Of a DNA stretch of 64,000 nucleotides, positions 1 to 8,181 are shown in pieces. Origin of the DNA: Parapedobacter sp051400755 (GTDB lineage Bacteria; Bacteroidota; Bacteroidia; Sphingobacteriales; Sphingobacteriaceae). A program made the position numbers and the translations under genes. Under the pieces are notes generated by a model that saw nothing but the letters and a program-made list of their open reading frames with translations, did not search any database and had not been told where the DNA came from. Where the stretch lies: positions 1-64,000 of the forward strand of contig NZ_JBLFFL010000003.1 in NCBI RefSeq assembly GCF_051400755.1, in the 5' to 3' direction. Positions within the stretch are counted from its first letter, which is position 1, and every line of letters starts with the position of its first letter.

Positions 1-170
1 CGGTTCATCCAGAGCGTCAAGGTCGAGTGGTGCATCCCATATTGGCTTAAGATCTCCCTACGGGGAACCCCCGATTCCATCATGCCCACTATCTTAATGA
101 TTTCCCGTTTGTCGAATGGAACATGTTTGTCCGTTCTTGACGACTTCCCCTTACTTCTTTTGTCTTGCAT
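1..170 (-). CDS. Transposase OrfA-like protein, N-terminal part only
   Basis: A minus-strand frame opens with ATG at 170 and stays open to the window edge, giving about 56 residues. After a basic, serine-rich start it has the pattern FDKREIIKIVGMMESG, then VPRREILSQYGMHHSTL and LWMN. That is the helix-turn-helix layout of IS3-type OrfA proteins (charged helix, glycine turn, a YG-x(3)-STL recognition helix followed by W). It would bind the element's ends. The catalytic part (OrfB, DDE integrase) should lie left of the window. No Shine-Dalgarno sequence is seen. Confidence 0.6.
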   Translation of the reverse strand, partial: MQDKRSKGKSSRTDKHVPFDKREIIKIVGMMESGVPRREILSQYGMHHSTLTLWMN

Positions 171-214
171 ACACAGTTAATTTGTGTATAGCTTTTTTAG
201 GAATGGACACTACA
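1..214 (-). mobile_element. End of an IS3-like insertion sequence (partial, runs off left edge)
   Basis: The left edge holds the start of a transposase gene reading leftwards, preceded by what looks like an IS terminus. Read on the minus strand from 214, the sequence starts TGTAGTGTCCATTCC followed by TAAAAAAGC. This resembles the TG-starting ends of the IS150 branch of the IS3 family (recalled, not searched). The transposase start codon lies 44 nt inside this end, as is usual for orfA of such elements. The element appears to be inserted in the last codons of clpP. The other end and the target duplication are outside the window, so family and boundary are provisional. Confidence 0.6.
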
Positions 215-890
215 GCACCTCATCCACCATGCCAAACTCCTTGGCCTCCCGTGCGGTCATCCAGTGGTCGCGGTCGGATAACTTATCCACCAATTCATAA
301 TCCTGCCCACTGTGGGAAGCGATGATTTGGTATAGCTCCTCTTGTATCCGCAAGGTCTGCCGGATATTGATATCCATATCGGCTGCCGTGCCCTGCATGC
401 CGCCCGAGGTCTGATGAATCATCACGCGGGCATGAGGCAGCGCCGCGCGCTTCCCTTTCGCACCGGCGCACAGGAGCACCGCACTCATGGACAGCGCAAT
501 GCCGGTACAGATGGTGGCCACATCCGGACCGATGTACTGCATGGTGTCATAAATGCCCAGTCCGGCATAGACCGACCCCCCGGGTGAATTGATGTACAGC
601 TGGATATCCTTCTTCGGATCACTCGACTGCAAGAAAAGCAACTGGGCCTGAATGATGTTGGCCACGCGGTCATCCACCGGCTCGCCCAGGAAGATAATGC
701 GATCGACCATCAGCCGGGAAAATACGTCCATCTGCGCCACGTTGAGCTGCCGCTCCTCGGTGATGTAGGGGGTCATGGCCATGGGTGCCGCATAAGCCGC
801 CAATCGTGAGATATGGTGGTCTACGTACATGCCGTTGATACCGTGATGTTGCACGGCGTAGCGGCGAAATTCATTGCTGTTGGTATTCAT
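210..890 (-). CDS. clpP: ATP-dependent Clp protease proteolytic subunit, C-terminus cut by an IS
   Basis: Serine peptidase subunit that forms the tetradecameric degradation chamber working with Clp ATPases. With the ATG at 890 the protein has 226 residues; a frame open to 968 lacks family similarity in its first 26 residues. The catalytic triad is visible: Ser134 (IALSMSAVLL), His159 (VMIHQ) and Asp208 (DRDHW). The core closely follows Bacteroidota ClpP (NSPGGSVYAGLGIYDTMQ). Relatives end MIDEVL plus about three residues such as IKK. Here the protein stops right after MVDEVL at a TAG that lies inside the putative IS end. The loss is small and activity is likely kept. The N-terminus carries a short insertion rich in Ala, Met and His (residues 21-40) compared with the compact Bacteroides form. 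Confidence 0.93.
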   Translation of the reverse strand: MNTNSNEFRRYAVQHHGINGMYVDHHISRLAAYAAPMAMTPYITEERQLNVAQMDVFSRLMVDRIIFLGEPVDDRVANIIQAQLLFLQSSDPKKDIQLYINSPGGSVYAGLGIYDTMQYIGPDVATICTGIALSMSAVLLCAGAKGKRAALPHARVMIHQTSGGMQGTAADMDINIRQTLRIQEELYQIIASHSGQDYELVDKLSDRDHWMTAREAKEFGMVDEVL

Positions 891-995
891 ATGGTTGTTT
901 TTTTGATTAAACACGCTTGGCGGTTGAACATAGTTATCCCTGCACACCCTACCACGGGGGCGTGCCAATGCTTGTTTCTGAATAAAAATCAGTGG

Positions 996-1265
996 TTACT
1001 GACGGAAGAAGGCTAATACTTTCTCACGGAACGACCGATGCTGCAGCGTGGTGAACAGCTCACGGTGCACGTGTTCCAGCTCATGCCGCAGCTGTTGGCG
1101 GCCATGATCACGAATGATGCCATAGGTCTTGCGCTGCCAGCGGGCCGCTTCCTGAAACGCCGGATCTAACAACAGCTGGGCTTCAAAAAGTATCCGCTGC
1201 TCGCCGGAGACATGGCCCAACAGCCCATCTTCCATCCATTGCAGTTCATTCAACGAAGTCTTCAT
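996..1265 (-). CDS. Small protein encoded with an ECF sigma factor, unknown function
   Basis: An 89-residue soluble, mostly helical, charged protein with no transmembrane segment or signal peptide. Its start overlaps the end of the upstream sigma factor gene by 20 nt, so the two are very probably co-translated. Small proteins in this position are often anti-sigma factors or their soluble remnants. The motif EEQ-like stretch near residues 20-35 (GEQRILFEAQLLLDPAF) resembles the N-terminal ASD-type segment of membrane anti-sigma factors, where 'LL.DP.....A' is common. There is no membrane anchor here, so the role is an inference from context only. Confidence 0.6.
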   Translation of the reverse strand: MKTSLNELQWMEDGLLGHVSGEQRILFEAQLLLDPAFQEAARWQRKTYGIIRDHGRQQLRHELEHVHRELFTTLQHRSFREKVLAFFRQ

Positions 1266-1830
1266 ATTGGAGCGATTTTTCTTTGACCACCTGTTTCACC
1301 TTTTGCAGGCATTTGAATTTTTGGACGGTTGCCGAACGTTTGCCCGAAAAACCGAAGCGCGCTGCCACCTCATCCATATCGAGCTTTTCGTAGTAAAATG
1401 CCGTCAGCAGGTGCATGCATTTCTGCCCGGCGATCTGCAATATGCGTACAATACGTTCATTGATGGGGGTGATCTCCACCTGCAGATTATCTGCTGCCCA
1501 CTCCCTAGCCGAGTCTTCGTCTCCATAACCGATCATCAACTGGTCGATCGATTCATATCGCCGGTTTTCGGTATACTTCTTGGTCCACAGATGCCGCGCT
1601 ACACCAAAGATGTAAGCCTCTTCGCGCTGCTGCAAATGCAGGGATTGGCTGATCGTTTTTTCGTAGTAGACCACCAAGGCATCGTGGAATACATCTTTGG
1701 CTTCTTCAAATGTGCCGCCCCGTTTGGCCACATGACGGGCCACCACAGGGAACACCTGTTGATAAAGCGCCAGAAAACCGGCTTCACGACTTGTGTGCTC
1801 AGGTGATTTACCCCGTATTTTCATCGTCAT
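1246..1830 (-). CDS. ECF-type RNA polymerase sigma factor
   Basis: A 194-residue protein with a sigma-70 region 2-like N-terminal half (ALYQQVFPVVARHVAKRGG, then EEAKDVFHDALVVYYEK and IFGVARHLWTKKY) and a region 4-like helix-turn-helix in the C-terminal part (LTAFYYEKLDMDEVAARFGFSGKRSATVQKFKCLQKVK). It would redirect RNA polymerase to a dedicated promoter set. The start ATG at 1830 fits region 2 spacing. The linker between regions 2 and 4 is longer than in minimal ECF factors. The small protein that overlaps its 3' end is the candidate partner. The gene is divergent from the glycosyltransferase at 2022. Confidence 0.82.
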   Translation of the reverse strand: MTMKIRGKSPEHTSREAGFLALYQQVFPVVARHVAKRGGTFEEAKDVFHDALVVYYEKTISQSLHLQQREEAYIFGVARHLWTKKYTENRRYESIDQLMIGYGDEDSAREWAADNLQVEITPINERIVRILQIAGQKCMHLLTAFYYEKLDMDEVAARFGFSGKRSATVQKFKCLQKVKQVVKEKSLQYEDFVE

Positions 1831-1909
1831 GGCAATATCCTTTTATTACATGTGCTTTTTCTGCGCCTGATATCACCCAAATTTACCGTATATTTACGAT
1901 ATCCCACAA

Positions 1910-1930
1910 TTGGTCAGCTTTTCTGACCAA
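1910..1930. promoter_or_regulatory. Inverted repeat between divergent genes
   Basis: TTGGTCAG, a 5-nt spacer CTTTT, then CTGACCAA: perfect 8-bp arms. It sits between the divergent sigma factor (start 1830) and glycosyltransferase (start 2022) genes, where an operator would be expected. It could equally be an RNA hairpin in a leader. No T-run follows, so a terminator is unlikely. Confidence 0.4.
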
Positions 1931-2021
1931 ACAATAATCCGGATTTGGCTGTTAGCATCTACGGTTAGGAGAGAAAGACACTGCGACCTGCGTAATGCAT
2001 AATGATAATATATACAGCTGA

Positions 2022-3251
2022 ATGAGAATAGCATATGTTTCCACCTGCCAGCCCCGGGAATGCGGTTTGGCCACATTTAACGAGAATTTGGTTCAAGCGG
2101 TCGATCGCCATATCCCGTTTTCCGCATCGGGTAGTTTTATGGTCGCACTCAATGACTCGGATGATAAACGTCAGTACGACTATGACCACCGGGTGAAATT
2201 CATCATCAATCAAGAGCAGCTAGCGGACTACCAATCTGCGGCGGCGTTCATCAACCGGAGCGGCGCAGACATGTGTTGCATTCAGCACGAATTTGGTATA
2301 TTCGGCGGCAGCAGCGGCGCCTATCTATTGGCGTTGACCCGCGCCCTACAGATGCCTTACACGGTCATCTTCCACACGGTATTGGAGCGCCCTGATCCGA
2401 TGCAGCTTTCAATCACCAAAACGCTTGCCGCCGGTGCCGCTCAAGCGGTGGTGATGAGTAACAAGGCCATCCAGCTGCTGCGCGACATTTATGGCATTCC
2501 GTTGAGCCAGATCAGGTCCATCCCCCATGGGGTGCCTGACTTTCAGAAGCCGGATGTAAAGACGATCAGGCAGTCGTTGAATCTGCCAACGGGCAAGACA
2601 CTGCTGACTTTTGGTTTGCTAGGCCCCAACAAAGGGCTGGAAACCGCCATCAGCGCATTACCGGGCATCTGCGAGCACCATCCGGATGTGCGGTATGTGA
2701 TCTTGGGAAAAACCCACCCCCGCATCCGGAAAGATTTTGGTGAGGGTTATCGGGATAGCCTGCAACGGTTGGCCCATCAATTGGGGGTTGAAGATCATTT
2801 GGTGTTCGTCTCCGAGTTCGTGAGCGAAAAGGACCTGCATGCTTATCTATCTGCCTGTGATATCTACCTGACCCCATACCCCAACGAAGCCCAAATCACC
2901 AGCGGTACGCTATCGTATGCGGTAGGCGCTGGCGCTGCGGTCGTTTCGACCCCTTATTGGCATGCCAGTGAACTGCTGAGTGGCAATCGCGGCAAGCTGT
3001 TTGATTTCAACAATCATGTGCAACTGTCGACCATCGTCAATGAGCTGCTAAGTAACCCGGGTGAACTGAATAAACTAAGGCAAAATGCCTTCCGTTTTGG
3101 TCAGTCGCTCCGCTGGCCGAAAATCGGAAAGCGGTACGCGCAGCTGTTTCAAGCGCATGCGCAACGTGCAGCGCCGTCTCTTCTTTCGGAAGGTACGTTG
3201 ATGCAGGTCACCTCATCGTTGGGCCAACCTCTTTCTTGGAAAACCTATTAG
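2022..3251 (+). CDS. Glycosyltransferase family 4 protein
   Basis: A 409-residue GT-B fold glycosyltransferase of the GT4 (glycogen synthase/mannosyltransferase) type, cytoplasmic, using a nucleotide sugar. The N-terminal acceptor half opens MRIAYVSTCQPRECGLATF and has IQHEFGIFGG at 87-96. The C-terminal donor half has GLLGPNKG at 198-205 and LTPYPNEAQITSGTL at 283-297. Glu289 and Glu317 may form the usual E-x(n)-E donor site. In several Bacteroidota I recall this domain being followed by a second, hydrolase-like domain; here the protein stops soon after the GT-B fold. It stands alone, with a divergent sigma operon upstream and a hairpin downstream. Substrate unknown. Confidence 0.82.
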   Translation: MRIAYVSTCQPRECGLATFNENLVQAVDRHIPFSASGSFMVALNDSDDKRQYDYDHRVKFIINQEQLADYQSAAAFINRSGADMCCIQHEFGIFGGSSGAYLLALTRALQMPYTVIFHTVLERPDPMQLSITKTLAAGAAQAVVMSNKAIQLLRDIYGIPLSQIRSIPHGVPDFQKPDVKTIRQSLNLPTGKTLLTFGLLGPNKGLETAISALPGICEHHPDVRYVILGKTHPRIRKDFGEGYRDSLQRLAHQLGVEDHLVFVSEFVSEKDLHAYLSACDIYLTPYPNEAQITSGTLSYAVGAGAAVVSTPYWHASELLSGNRGKLFDFNNHVQLSTIVNELLSNPGELNKLRQNAFRFGQSLRWPKIGKRYAQLFQAHAQRAAPSLLSEGTLMQVTSSLGQPLSWKTY

Positions 3252-3270
3252 GCGAACCCGATACAACAAA

Positions 3271-3293
3271 GCCCGCAACATTCGTCTGCGGGC
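3271..3293 (-). terminator. Hairpin between convergent genes
   Basis: GCCCGCA (3271-3277) pairs with TGCGGGC (3287-3293) across a 9-nt loop. Read on the minus strand it is followed by TTTGTTG, so it best serves as the terminator of the DUF4142 gene ending at 3324. It may also stop transcripts of the glycosyltransferase from the other side. Confidence 0.55.
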
Positions 3294-3323
3294 GTGGTTA
3301 AACATTGATAATGCTTCGGATGG

Positions 3324-3917
3324 CTAGGGCGTTATCCGTTGTATCGTCGTGGTATCCGTCGGGTCCATGCTGTCACGCAACACCTTCGCCTCTTCGTGAT
3401 GTTTTTTCAACGTGGGTAGGGTCTTCGTCGCGAAAGCCTTCAAGTCCGCGTTCGCTGCGTTAGAAGCGGCTTTCTCAAACAAGGAAACCACCTTGTCATG
3501 ATCTTTTACCATCAGGTCGACGTATTCCCGGTCAAACTCGGTGCCTGACTTATCCCGGAGTTTCCGTTGTTTGTCAACATGCGCTTCGCTGATCACCGGA
3601 GGCAGCGTGATGTTGTGCCGGGTGGCAATGGTCATCAGCTCATCATTGGCTTTCTGATGGTCATCTGCCATTCGTTGGGCAAAGTCTTTGATGCGTTGAT
3701 CGGTTGCTTTTTCTACCGCCAATTTCCCCAGTTCGACTTCAGCCAGGCCGGCATCTGCCGCCTTTACCGCAAAATCCGCATCGGCATCGTTGGTCATTGC
3801 AGTCGTATCATTCACATCTTGTGCCTGGTCTACGCTGTCGTCAGCCGCACGTTGATTGGCGCCATTGCACGCCGCCAAGGCTGTCGCGATGATTGCTATA
3901 AAATATAACCTTTTCAT
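3324..3917 (-). CDS. DUF4142 lipoprotein
   Basis: A 197-residue exported lipoprotein: a basic start and hydrophobic stretch lead to the lipobox LAAC near residue 16. A low-complexity D/T/N-rich linker follows, then a helical DUF4142 domain from about residue 48, recognised by ADAGLAEVELGKLA, RIKDFAQRMADDHQKAND and the late KKHHEEAKVLRD. The domain is a ferritin-like helical bundle widespread in Bacteroidota and Proteobacteria and often linked to stress. No enzymatic activity is established to my knowledge. It lies among other stress-associated genes. No canonical TAnnTTTG box is seen upstream. Confidence 0.85.
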   Translation of the reverse strand: MKRLYFIAIIATALAACNGANQRAADDSVDQAQDVNDTTAMTNDADADFAVKAADAGLAEVELGKLAVEKATDQRIKDFAQRMADDHQKANDELMTIATRHNITLPPVISEAHVDKQRKLRDKSGTEFDREYVDLMVKDHDKVVSLFEKAASNAANADLKAFATKTLPTLKKHHEEAKVLRDSMDPTDTTTIQRITP

Positions 3918-3972
3918 GATGTTTCCATTTGATAAGCTTGTAATGTATTAACCATTTAGCTGTCGCTATTGT

Positions 3973-4932
3973 TTATGGTTCTTTTACTAAACCGGCTACC
4001 AGGCTTTTCCATTGCGGATACGAAAGCCCCAGCTTGGCACCTGCGCCTACCATCGCATTCCGCGCGTTGTCCAGTGCCGAGTCGGTATCGGTATTGATTA
4101 CCTCATTCCTGCCGTGATACCGCGCGATCACTTCGTTTCCACGCCGTTCGACAATCAAGGTGGAGCTGGCCACATCCTGAAAGAAATGAGCGGTATCGTC
4201 ATTCAATTTCAGGGGATTGGCTGTTGGTCTTAACGTCATTGCGCATTGCTCACCTTCCAGGGTCTCTGCCTCGGTAATGTCTTCAACCTGCACCCAGTCG
4301 TATCCGTCGCCGACAGATGGACCGGGACCGGGAATGTCGATCCGTATGTGATCCCCTTCCTTTGGACGGGATTTCACCGCTTCGCCGCCATATTCATCGG
4401 TAAGTACAAAGGTAGACATCGGCATCTCCGCGATTTCGTACCAGTGGCTCACATCAAACAGGCGTCGCTTCGCTAAGGCGAAGAAATCACGTGCCCGGTC
4501 TTCATCCGGCAATGTTATTTGTGAATCTAAATCGACCTGTTTTCCCGTACGCTGGGGAGGAACGATAAGTGGATCCTCCGGTGTCTCTGCAAGCTGCGCA
4601 TCGGTTTCATCCAACTGGGTCAAGCGATCATCCGTGACTTTAGCATCCAACTCTCCCAATTCACCGTTAAGCTCACGCTGTTTATCACGGTATTCATCGG
4701 GTGTATACTGATTCTCTTCGTCGTAGGTAGAGTTGTCATCTTCACCCTGGGGAGCAGCCGTATCATAGGGGTCGGGGTGCTGGTACTCGGCATCAGCTGT
4801 TTCCGAGTCTAATTCAAAGCTGTCTTGATTTTCATTGTACCGCAGATCCTCGCCTGTCGGTTCACGCGTTTCATCGGTATTCTCCACATCGAGTGGGATT
4901 TCCGGATGGTTTTTCTTATTGTCTAATACCAT
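3973..4932 (-). CDS. Acidic protein of unknown function
   Basis: A 319-residue protein without signal peptide or membrane segment. Residues 1 to about 130 are disordered-looking and very rich in D, E, N and T. From about 140 there is a folded part with alternating strands (MSTFVLTDEYGGEAVKSRP, GDHIRIDIPGPGPSVGDGYDWV, STLIVERRGNEVIARYHGRNEV) ending in a helical segment. I do not recognise the family. The order of an acidic tail followed by a compact beta-rich domain suggests a soluble binding or scaffold protein, but that is a guess. It sits between DUF4142 and MscS genes on the same strand. A poly-T tract separates it from the start codon upstream. Confidence 0.72.
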   Translation of the reverse strand: MVLDNKKNHPEIPLDVENTDETREPTGEDLRYNENQDSFELDSETADAEYQHPDPYDTAAPQGEDDNSTYDEENQYTPDEYRDKQRELNGELGELDAKVTDDRLTQLDETDAQLAETPEDPLIVPPQRTGKQVDLDSQITLPDEDRARDFFALAKRRLFDVSHWYEIAEMPMSTFVLTDEYGGEAVKSRPKEGDHIRIDIPGPGPSVGDGYDWVQVEDITEAETLEGEQCAMTLRPTANPLKLNDDTAHFFQDVASSTLIVERRGNEVIARYHGRNEVINTDTDSALDNARNAMVGAGAKLGLSYPQWKSLVAGLVKEP

Positions 4933-5113
4933 GCTTCTATTTTTTTTTATTCACAATTTATATACCCTGTAAATCACATATTGCGCCATTCATCAGAAAT
5001 ATCCAAACAATATAGCATGCCAGGGTTTTAGGTGATGTGGCTGGTCGATGCGTGATGTATTACATACAATGCTGTTCGCTTTTGTAGTGTAATTGTTTGC
5101 AAAAACGCACACC

Positions 5114-5881
5114 TCAGCTCAATGCCTTAATCGCTTGCAGTAACTTCTCCTGCACCGACAAACGGGTATCGGGATAATCCTTTTCGTCTACCCAGACACC
5201 AATCGATATCCGGTATCCGTCTGGCTCCAAAAGACTGATCCCGATGAGGTATTCCGTGCTTACGAATAAATCCTGCGTATCATGCAGGGCGTCAGTCAAT
5301 ACACGCTTCGCGTTTTCAAAATCTACTTGATAACTTACTTTCAGTTCCATATCAAGCCTGCGCTTGCCGGCTTGGCTCAGGTTGATGATGACCTCATTGG
5401 ACAGTTTGCTGTTGGGCACGATGACCGTCCGATAGTCACGGGTCAAGATGACGGTATAAAACAATTGGATGGACATCACTTCTCCTTCTTGGCCTTGGGT
5501 AAGGATCTGGTCGCCTACCCGAAAAGGCTTGAGCATCAGGATGAGTACACCGCTGGCAAAATTCTGCAATGTACCCGATAACGCGAGTCCAGCTGCCACA
5601 CCGAAAGCGCCCACCAATGCCGCAAACAGCGTCATCTGCAACCCCATCACCTGTATAACCAATAAGATCAGCAGCACCCGAAGGGCCATGACAACCAAGC
5701 TGGAAAGAAAGACTTCCAAGGTCGGATCCCAATCTTTCTGCATCACTTTCTTCCTGATCCAACCGGAGACGAGTTTAATCAACCACAATCCCACGATGAA
5801 GAGGAGGACGCCCAATAGGATGCGCGGTGCCTGGTGAATCAACCAGTCCGTGAGACGAGAATAGAACTTTTCGATATCCAT
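5114..5881 (-). CDS. Small-conductance mechanosensitive channel, MscS family
   Basis: A 255-residue inner-membrane channel that opens under membrane tension and releases solutes after hypo-osmotic shock. Three hydrophobic segments are visible at about 20-40, 60-80 and 85-110. The third contains the small-residue pore helix (GAFGVAAGLALSGTLQNFASGVLIL). The cytoplasmic beta domain follows, with the family signature EGEVMSIQLFYTVILTRDYRTVIVPNSKL, then a short alpha/beta end. The length is close to E. coli MscS (286). It fits the osmotic and stress theme of the neighbourhood. Confidence 0.92.
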   Translation of the reverse strand: MDIEKFYSRLTDWLIHQAPRILLGVLLFIVGLWLIKLVSGWIRKKVMQKDWDPTLEVFLSSLVVMALRVLLILLVIQVMGLQMTLFAALVGAFGVAAGLALSGTLQNFASGVLILMLKPFRVGDQILTQGQEGEVMSIQLFYTVILTRDYRTVIVPNSKLSNEVIINLSQAGKRRLDMELKVSYQVDFENAKRVLTDALHDTQDLFVSTEYLIGISLLEPDGYRISIGVWVDEKDYPDTRLSVQEKLLQAIKALS

Positions 5882-6001
5882 GGTGTATGCTGCGTTTCAA
5901 ACCTTATCCAGTTGATCCTGCAAAAAGTCTTCCGATGATTCCGGCACTGTCGGAATCGTGGCATCGTCTATGCAAGACATAGCGATACGATCTTGCAACT
6001 A

Positions 6002-6394
6002 ATGGTTAAGCCAACACATACCAAGCAATTGAGCAATGTATTTCTCTTCCAGGGAGTCTATTTTTTAATTACAGGCATTTGGCCTTTGCTGGGTATGGAG
6101 AGTTTTATGGTGGCTACTGGCCCCAAACAGGACACGTGGTTGGTAGAGATGGTGGGGCTTTTGGCGGCATCCATTGGCCTCACCTTCATCGTATCGAGCC
6201 TGCGCAACCGCCACCTGCCGATCGTATTGGGTTATGCCACGGCATCAAGTTTCCTGCTGATGGATGTCGTGTATGTGGCTAAAGATGTCATCAGCCGCAT
6301 TTACCTGCTGGATGCAGCTATCCAGTTTGCATTTATCACCGTGATGACCATCTTCGTGATCAAACAAAAACAACAGATCGAGGTGTCGAAGTAG
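6002..6394 (+). CDS. Small four-helix membrane protein, unknown function
   Basis: About 130 residues with four hydrophobic segments: VFLFQGVYFLITGIWPLLG, VEMVGLLAASIGLTFIVSS, LPIVLGYATASSFLLMDVVYV and DAAIQFAFITVMTIFVI. The ATG at 6002 is preferred over an in-frame TTG at 5993. Small integral membrane proteins of this shape are common in stress loci and often annotated hypothetical. The loop DTWLVEMVG and the pair SLRNRHLP are the most distinctive parts. No function can be given. It is divergent from the MscS gene. Confidence 0.7.
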   Translation: MVKPTHTKQLSNVFLFQGVYFLITGIWPLLGMESFMVATGPKQDTWLVEMVGLLAASIGLTFIVSSLRNRHLPIVLGYATASSFLLMDVVYVAKDVISRIYLLDAAIQFAFITVMTIFVIKQKQQIEVSK

Positions 6395-6543
6395 TTCAGT
6401 TCGTCATGCTCCATGTACTAAAAACCATACTTCTTGTCTGTTTCTCAAAAGTATCTTAAAAAAACTAAAACCTTTCCAACCATTGAAACGTATATCTTAA
6501 CGAATGAATGAAAAGAATCGCAGTTAAGATCGAAGGAAAGATT

Positions 6544-7188
6544 ATGGAAAATTCAGCAAATATCATTTGGGCTTCACCTCGGACACTGGCCCGTGACGGC
6601 ATTATAGCGCTTTTGGACCAAGAGCCCGATTTTACTTTTGCGGAAATCGTTTCCACTCGGGAGGATATCATACCGGCGCTGTCAGCCAAACCGGCAACCA
6701 ACTTACTGGCCGTAGACCATGTATTTCTGGAAGATGACCGGTACTTGAGTACCGTAAAGCAACTCGCCCCGCAAATCCGGGTACTGGTGTTGTCGGGGAT
6801 CGAATACAATGAGGATATCTTAAGTTTGGTAAAATCGGGTGCCGATGGATACATTGTCAATGAAGCAAACAAGGATGAGCTTGTCTTTGCGATCAAGCAT
6901 ATCCTCGCAGGCAATACCTACATCTGTACCGCGCTGTATTTAAAGGTATTGGAATCCATCGCCACCACGGATTTCGGCAGGAAAGGTCAGGCGGTGGAAT
7001 TTTCGCCGCGGGAGGAGCAGATCCTGAAGCTCATTTTGGAAGGGTATTCCAACCAAGAGATCGCCTACCAATTATTCACCAACAAACGCACCATCCTGAA
7101 ATATCGGGAAAGCCTGCTTCAAAAGACCGGCGCGCCGGATATCGGAACAGTCATACGCATCGCACTTCAACAGGGGGTATTAAACTGA
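6544..7188 (+). CDS. LuxR/NarL-type regulator with a degenerate receiver domain
   Basis: A 214-residue protein with a receiver-like domain (about 1-125) and a C-terminal LuxR helix-turn-helix (about 148-210: FSPREEQILKLILEGYSNQEIAYQLFTNKRTI in two halves). An in-frame ATG at 6508 exists, but the purine-rich AAGGAAAG just before 6544 and the domain start favour 6544. The receiver keeps an Asp at the phosphorylation position (Asp58, LLAVDHV). It lacks the N-terminal acidic pair (IIWASPRTLARDG where LVDDH is usual) and the conserved Lys (GYIVNEA where GYLLKD is usual). It may therefore be a phosphorylation-independent pseudo-receiver. No kinase gene is adjacent. Confidence 0.85.
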   Translation: MENSANIIWASPRTLARDGIIALLDQEPDFTFAEIVSTREDIIPALSAKPATNLLAVDHVFLEDDRYLSTVKQLAPQIRVLVLSGIEYNEDILSLVKSGADGYIVNEANKDELVFAIKHILAGNTYICTALYLKVLESIATTDFGRKGQAVEFSPREEQILKLILEGYSNQEIAYQLFTNKRTILKYRESLLQKTGAPDIGTVIRIALQQGVLN

Positions 7189-7206
7189 TCGTCAAAACGA
7201 CTTATC

Positions 7207-7446
7207 ATGGAAAAGTCTGGAGAAGTTTTCGAAATAAGCATAGACGGGTATTTTATGGAAAAACCCTTGCTGATCCAGCCGGAACAGACGACAGATGGTG
7301 TCCCCATCTACCATTGCTACTTAGAGGGGACCTCCGTAAGCCAACTTCGCCGGGAACCTTCCGGAGACTGGACACAGCTGTGGGGCGATTTGCCGAGGGA
7401 CACGGTGCAGCGTCTCGGTGACGCCATCGCGAACCGTATGGAGTAG
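7207..7446 (+). CDS. Small conserved-looking hypothetical protein
   Basis: A 79-residue soluble protein that starts MEKSGEVFEISIDG and is beta-rich in its first half (ISIDGYFMEKPLLIQPEQ, YHCYLEGTSVSQL). It ends in a short helix. It lies 18 nt after the LuxR-type regulator and a few nt before the DUF72 gene, so the three may be co-transcribed. I do not recognise a family. The compact length and the strands followed by a helix suggest a small adaptor-like fold; nothing more can be said. Confidence 0.6.
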   Translation: MEKSGEVFEISIDGYFMEKPLLIQPEQTTDGVPIYHCYLEGTSVSQLRREPSGDWTQLWGDLPRDTVQRLGDAIANRME

Positions 7447-7452
7447 CGTCAT

Positions 7453-8181
7453 TTGAAAACGGGCACCGTTCATATTGGCACATCGGGCTGGCACTATAAG
7501 CATTGGAAAGGTATTTTTTATCCTGACGGCCTAAAAGATGCGAGTCAATTGCAGTATTACGTACAATCTTTTGGCACGGTAGAAATCAACAACACCTTTT
7601 ATCGCATACCTACGGAGGCTACCTTCGGCAAATGGGCAGCCACCGCATCGGATGGCTTCTTATTCGCAGTGAAAGCAAACCGCTACATCACCCACCTGAA
7701 GAAACTTCATGATGTGGATACCTATGCGGATGATTTTATCCAGAAGGCTTCCCTATTGGGGCCATCGCTAGGCCCTATCTTATTCCAGTTGCCCCCGTTC
7801 TGGAAGGTGGATACCCAGCGGTTAGCCGACTTTGTGAAGGCGCTGCCAAAAGGCCCCCGTTATGCGTTTGAATTCCGGAATCAAAGCTGGTATAGCGATG
7901 CGGTGTATGAGATACTCCACCGGCATCATTGCGCTTTTTGTATCTATGAACTGGCCGGCCACTTATCACCCATGGAGATAACCGCCCAGTTTGCGTATGT
8001 ACGGCTGCATGGTCCCGGTGGCAAATACCAAGGCAAGTATACCGATGCCACGCTTTCGGAGTGGGCGGAGCGCTGCCGCCAGTGGCAACAACGCGGAAAA
8101 GATGTGTTCATTTACTTCGACAACGACCAGCACGCCTACGCGGTGGATAACGCCAAAGAGTTGACCGAGTTGGTTACCTGA
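7453..8181 (+). CDS. DUF72 (YecE-like) protein
   Basis: A 242-residue protein of the DUF72 family, a TIM-barrel-like fold of unknown biochemical role. Family hallmarks are GTSGWHYKHWKGIFYP near the N-terminus, VEINNTFYRIPTEATFGKW, FLFAVKANRYITH, ILFQLPPFW, AFEFRNQSWY, YVRLHGPGGKYQGKY and the end FIYFDNDQHAYAVDNA. All are present, so the protein is full length. Translation appears to start at TTG (7453), since no ATG precedes GTVHIGTSGW. Its stop TGA abuts the stop of the convergent FRG gene in the palindrome TGATCA. Confidence 0.92.
   Translation: MKTGTVHIGTSGWHYKHWKGIFYPDGLKDASQLQYYVQSFGTVEINNTFYRIPTEATFGKWAATASDGFLFAVKANRYITHLKKLHDVDTYADDFIQKASLLGPSLGPILFQLPPFWKVDTQRLADFVKALPKGPRYAFEFRNQSWYSDAVYEILHRHHCAFCIYELAGHLSPMEITAQFAYVRLHGPGGKYQGKYTDATLSEWAERCRQWQQRGKDVFIYFDNDQHAYAVDNAKELTELVT

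Noticed and set aside
1267..1806. Long plus-strand frame opposite the ECF sigma factor
   Set aside because: A shadow of the sigma gene; the composition is rich in Cys, His and Phe in an unstructured way, and there is no family pattern. The same reasoning removes the minus-strand frame 57453-58001 opposite tdk and other antisense frames.
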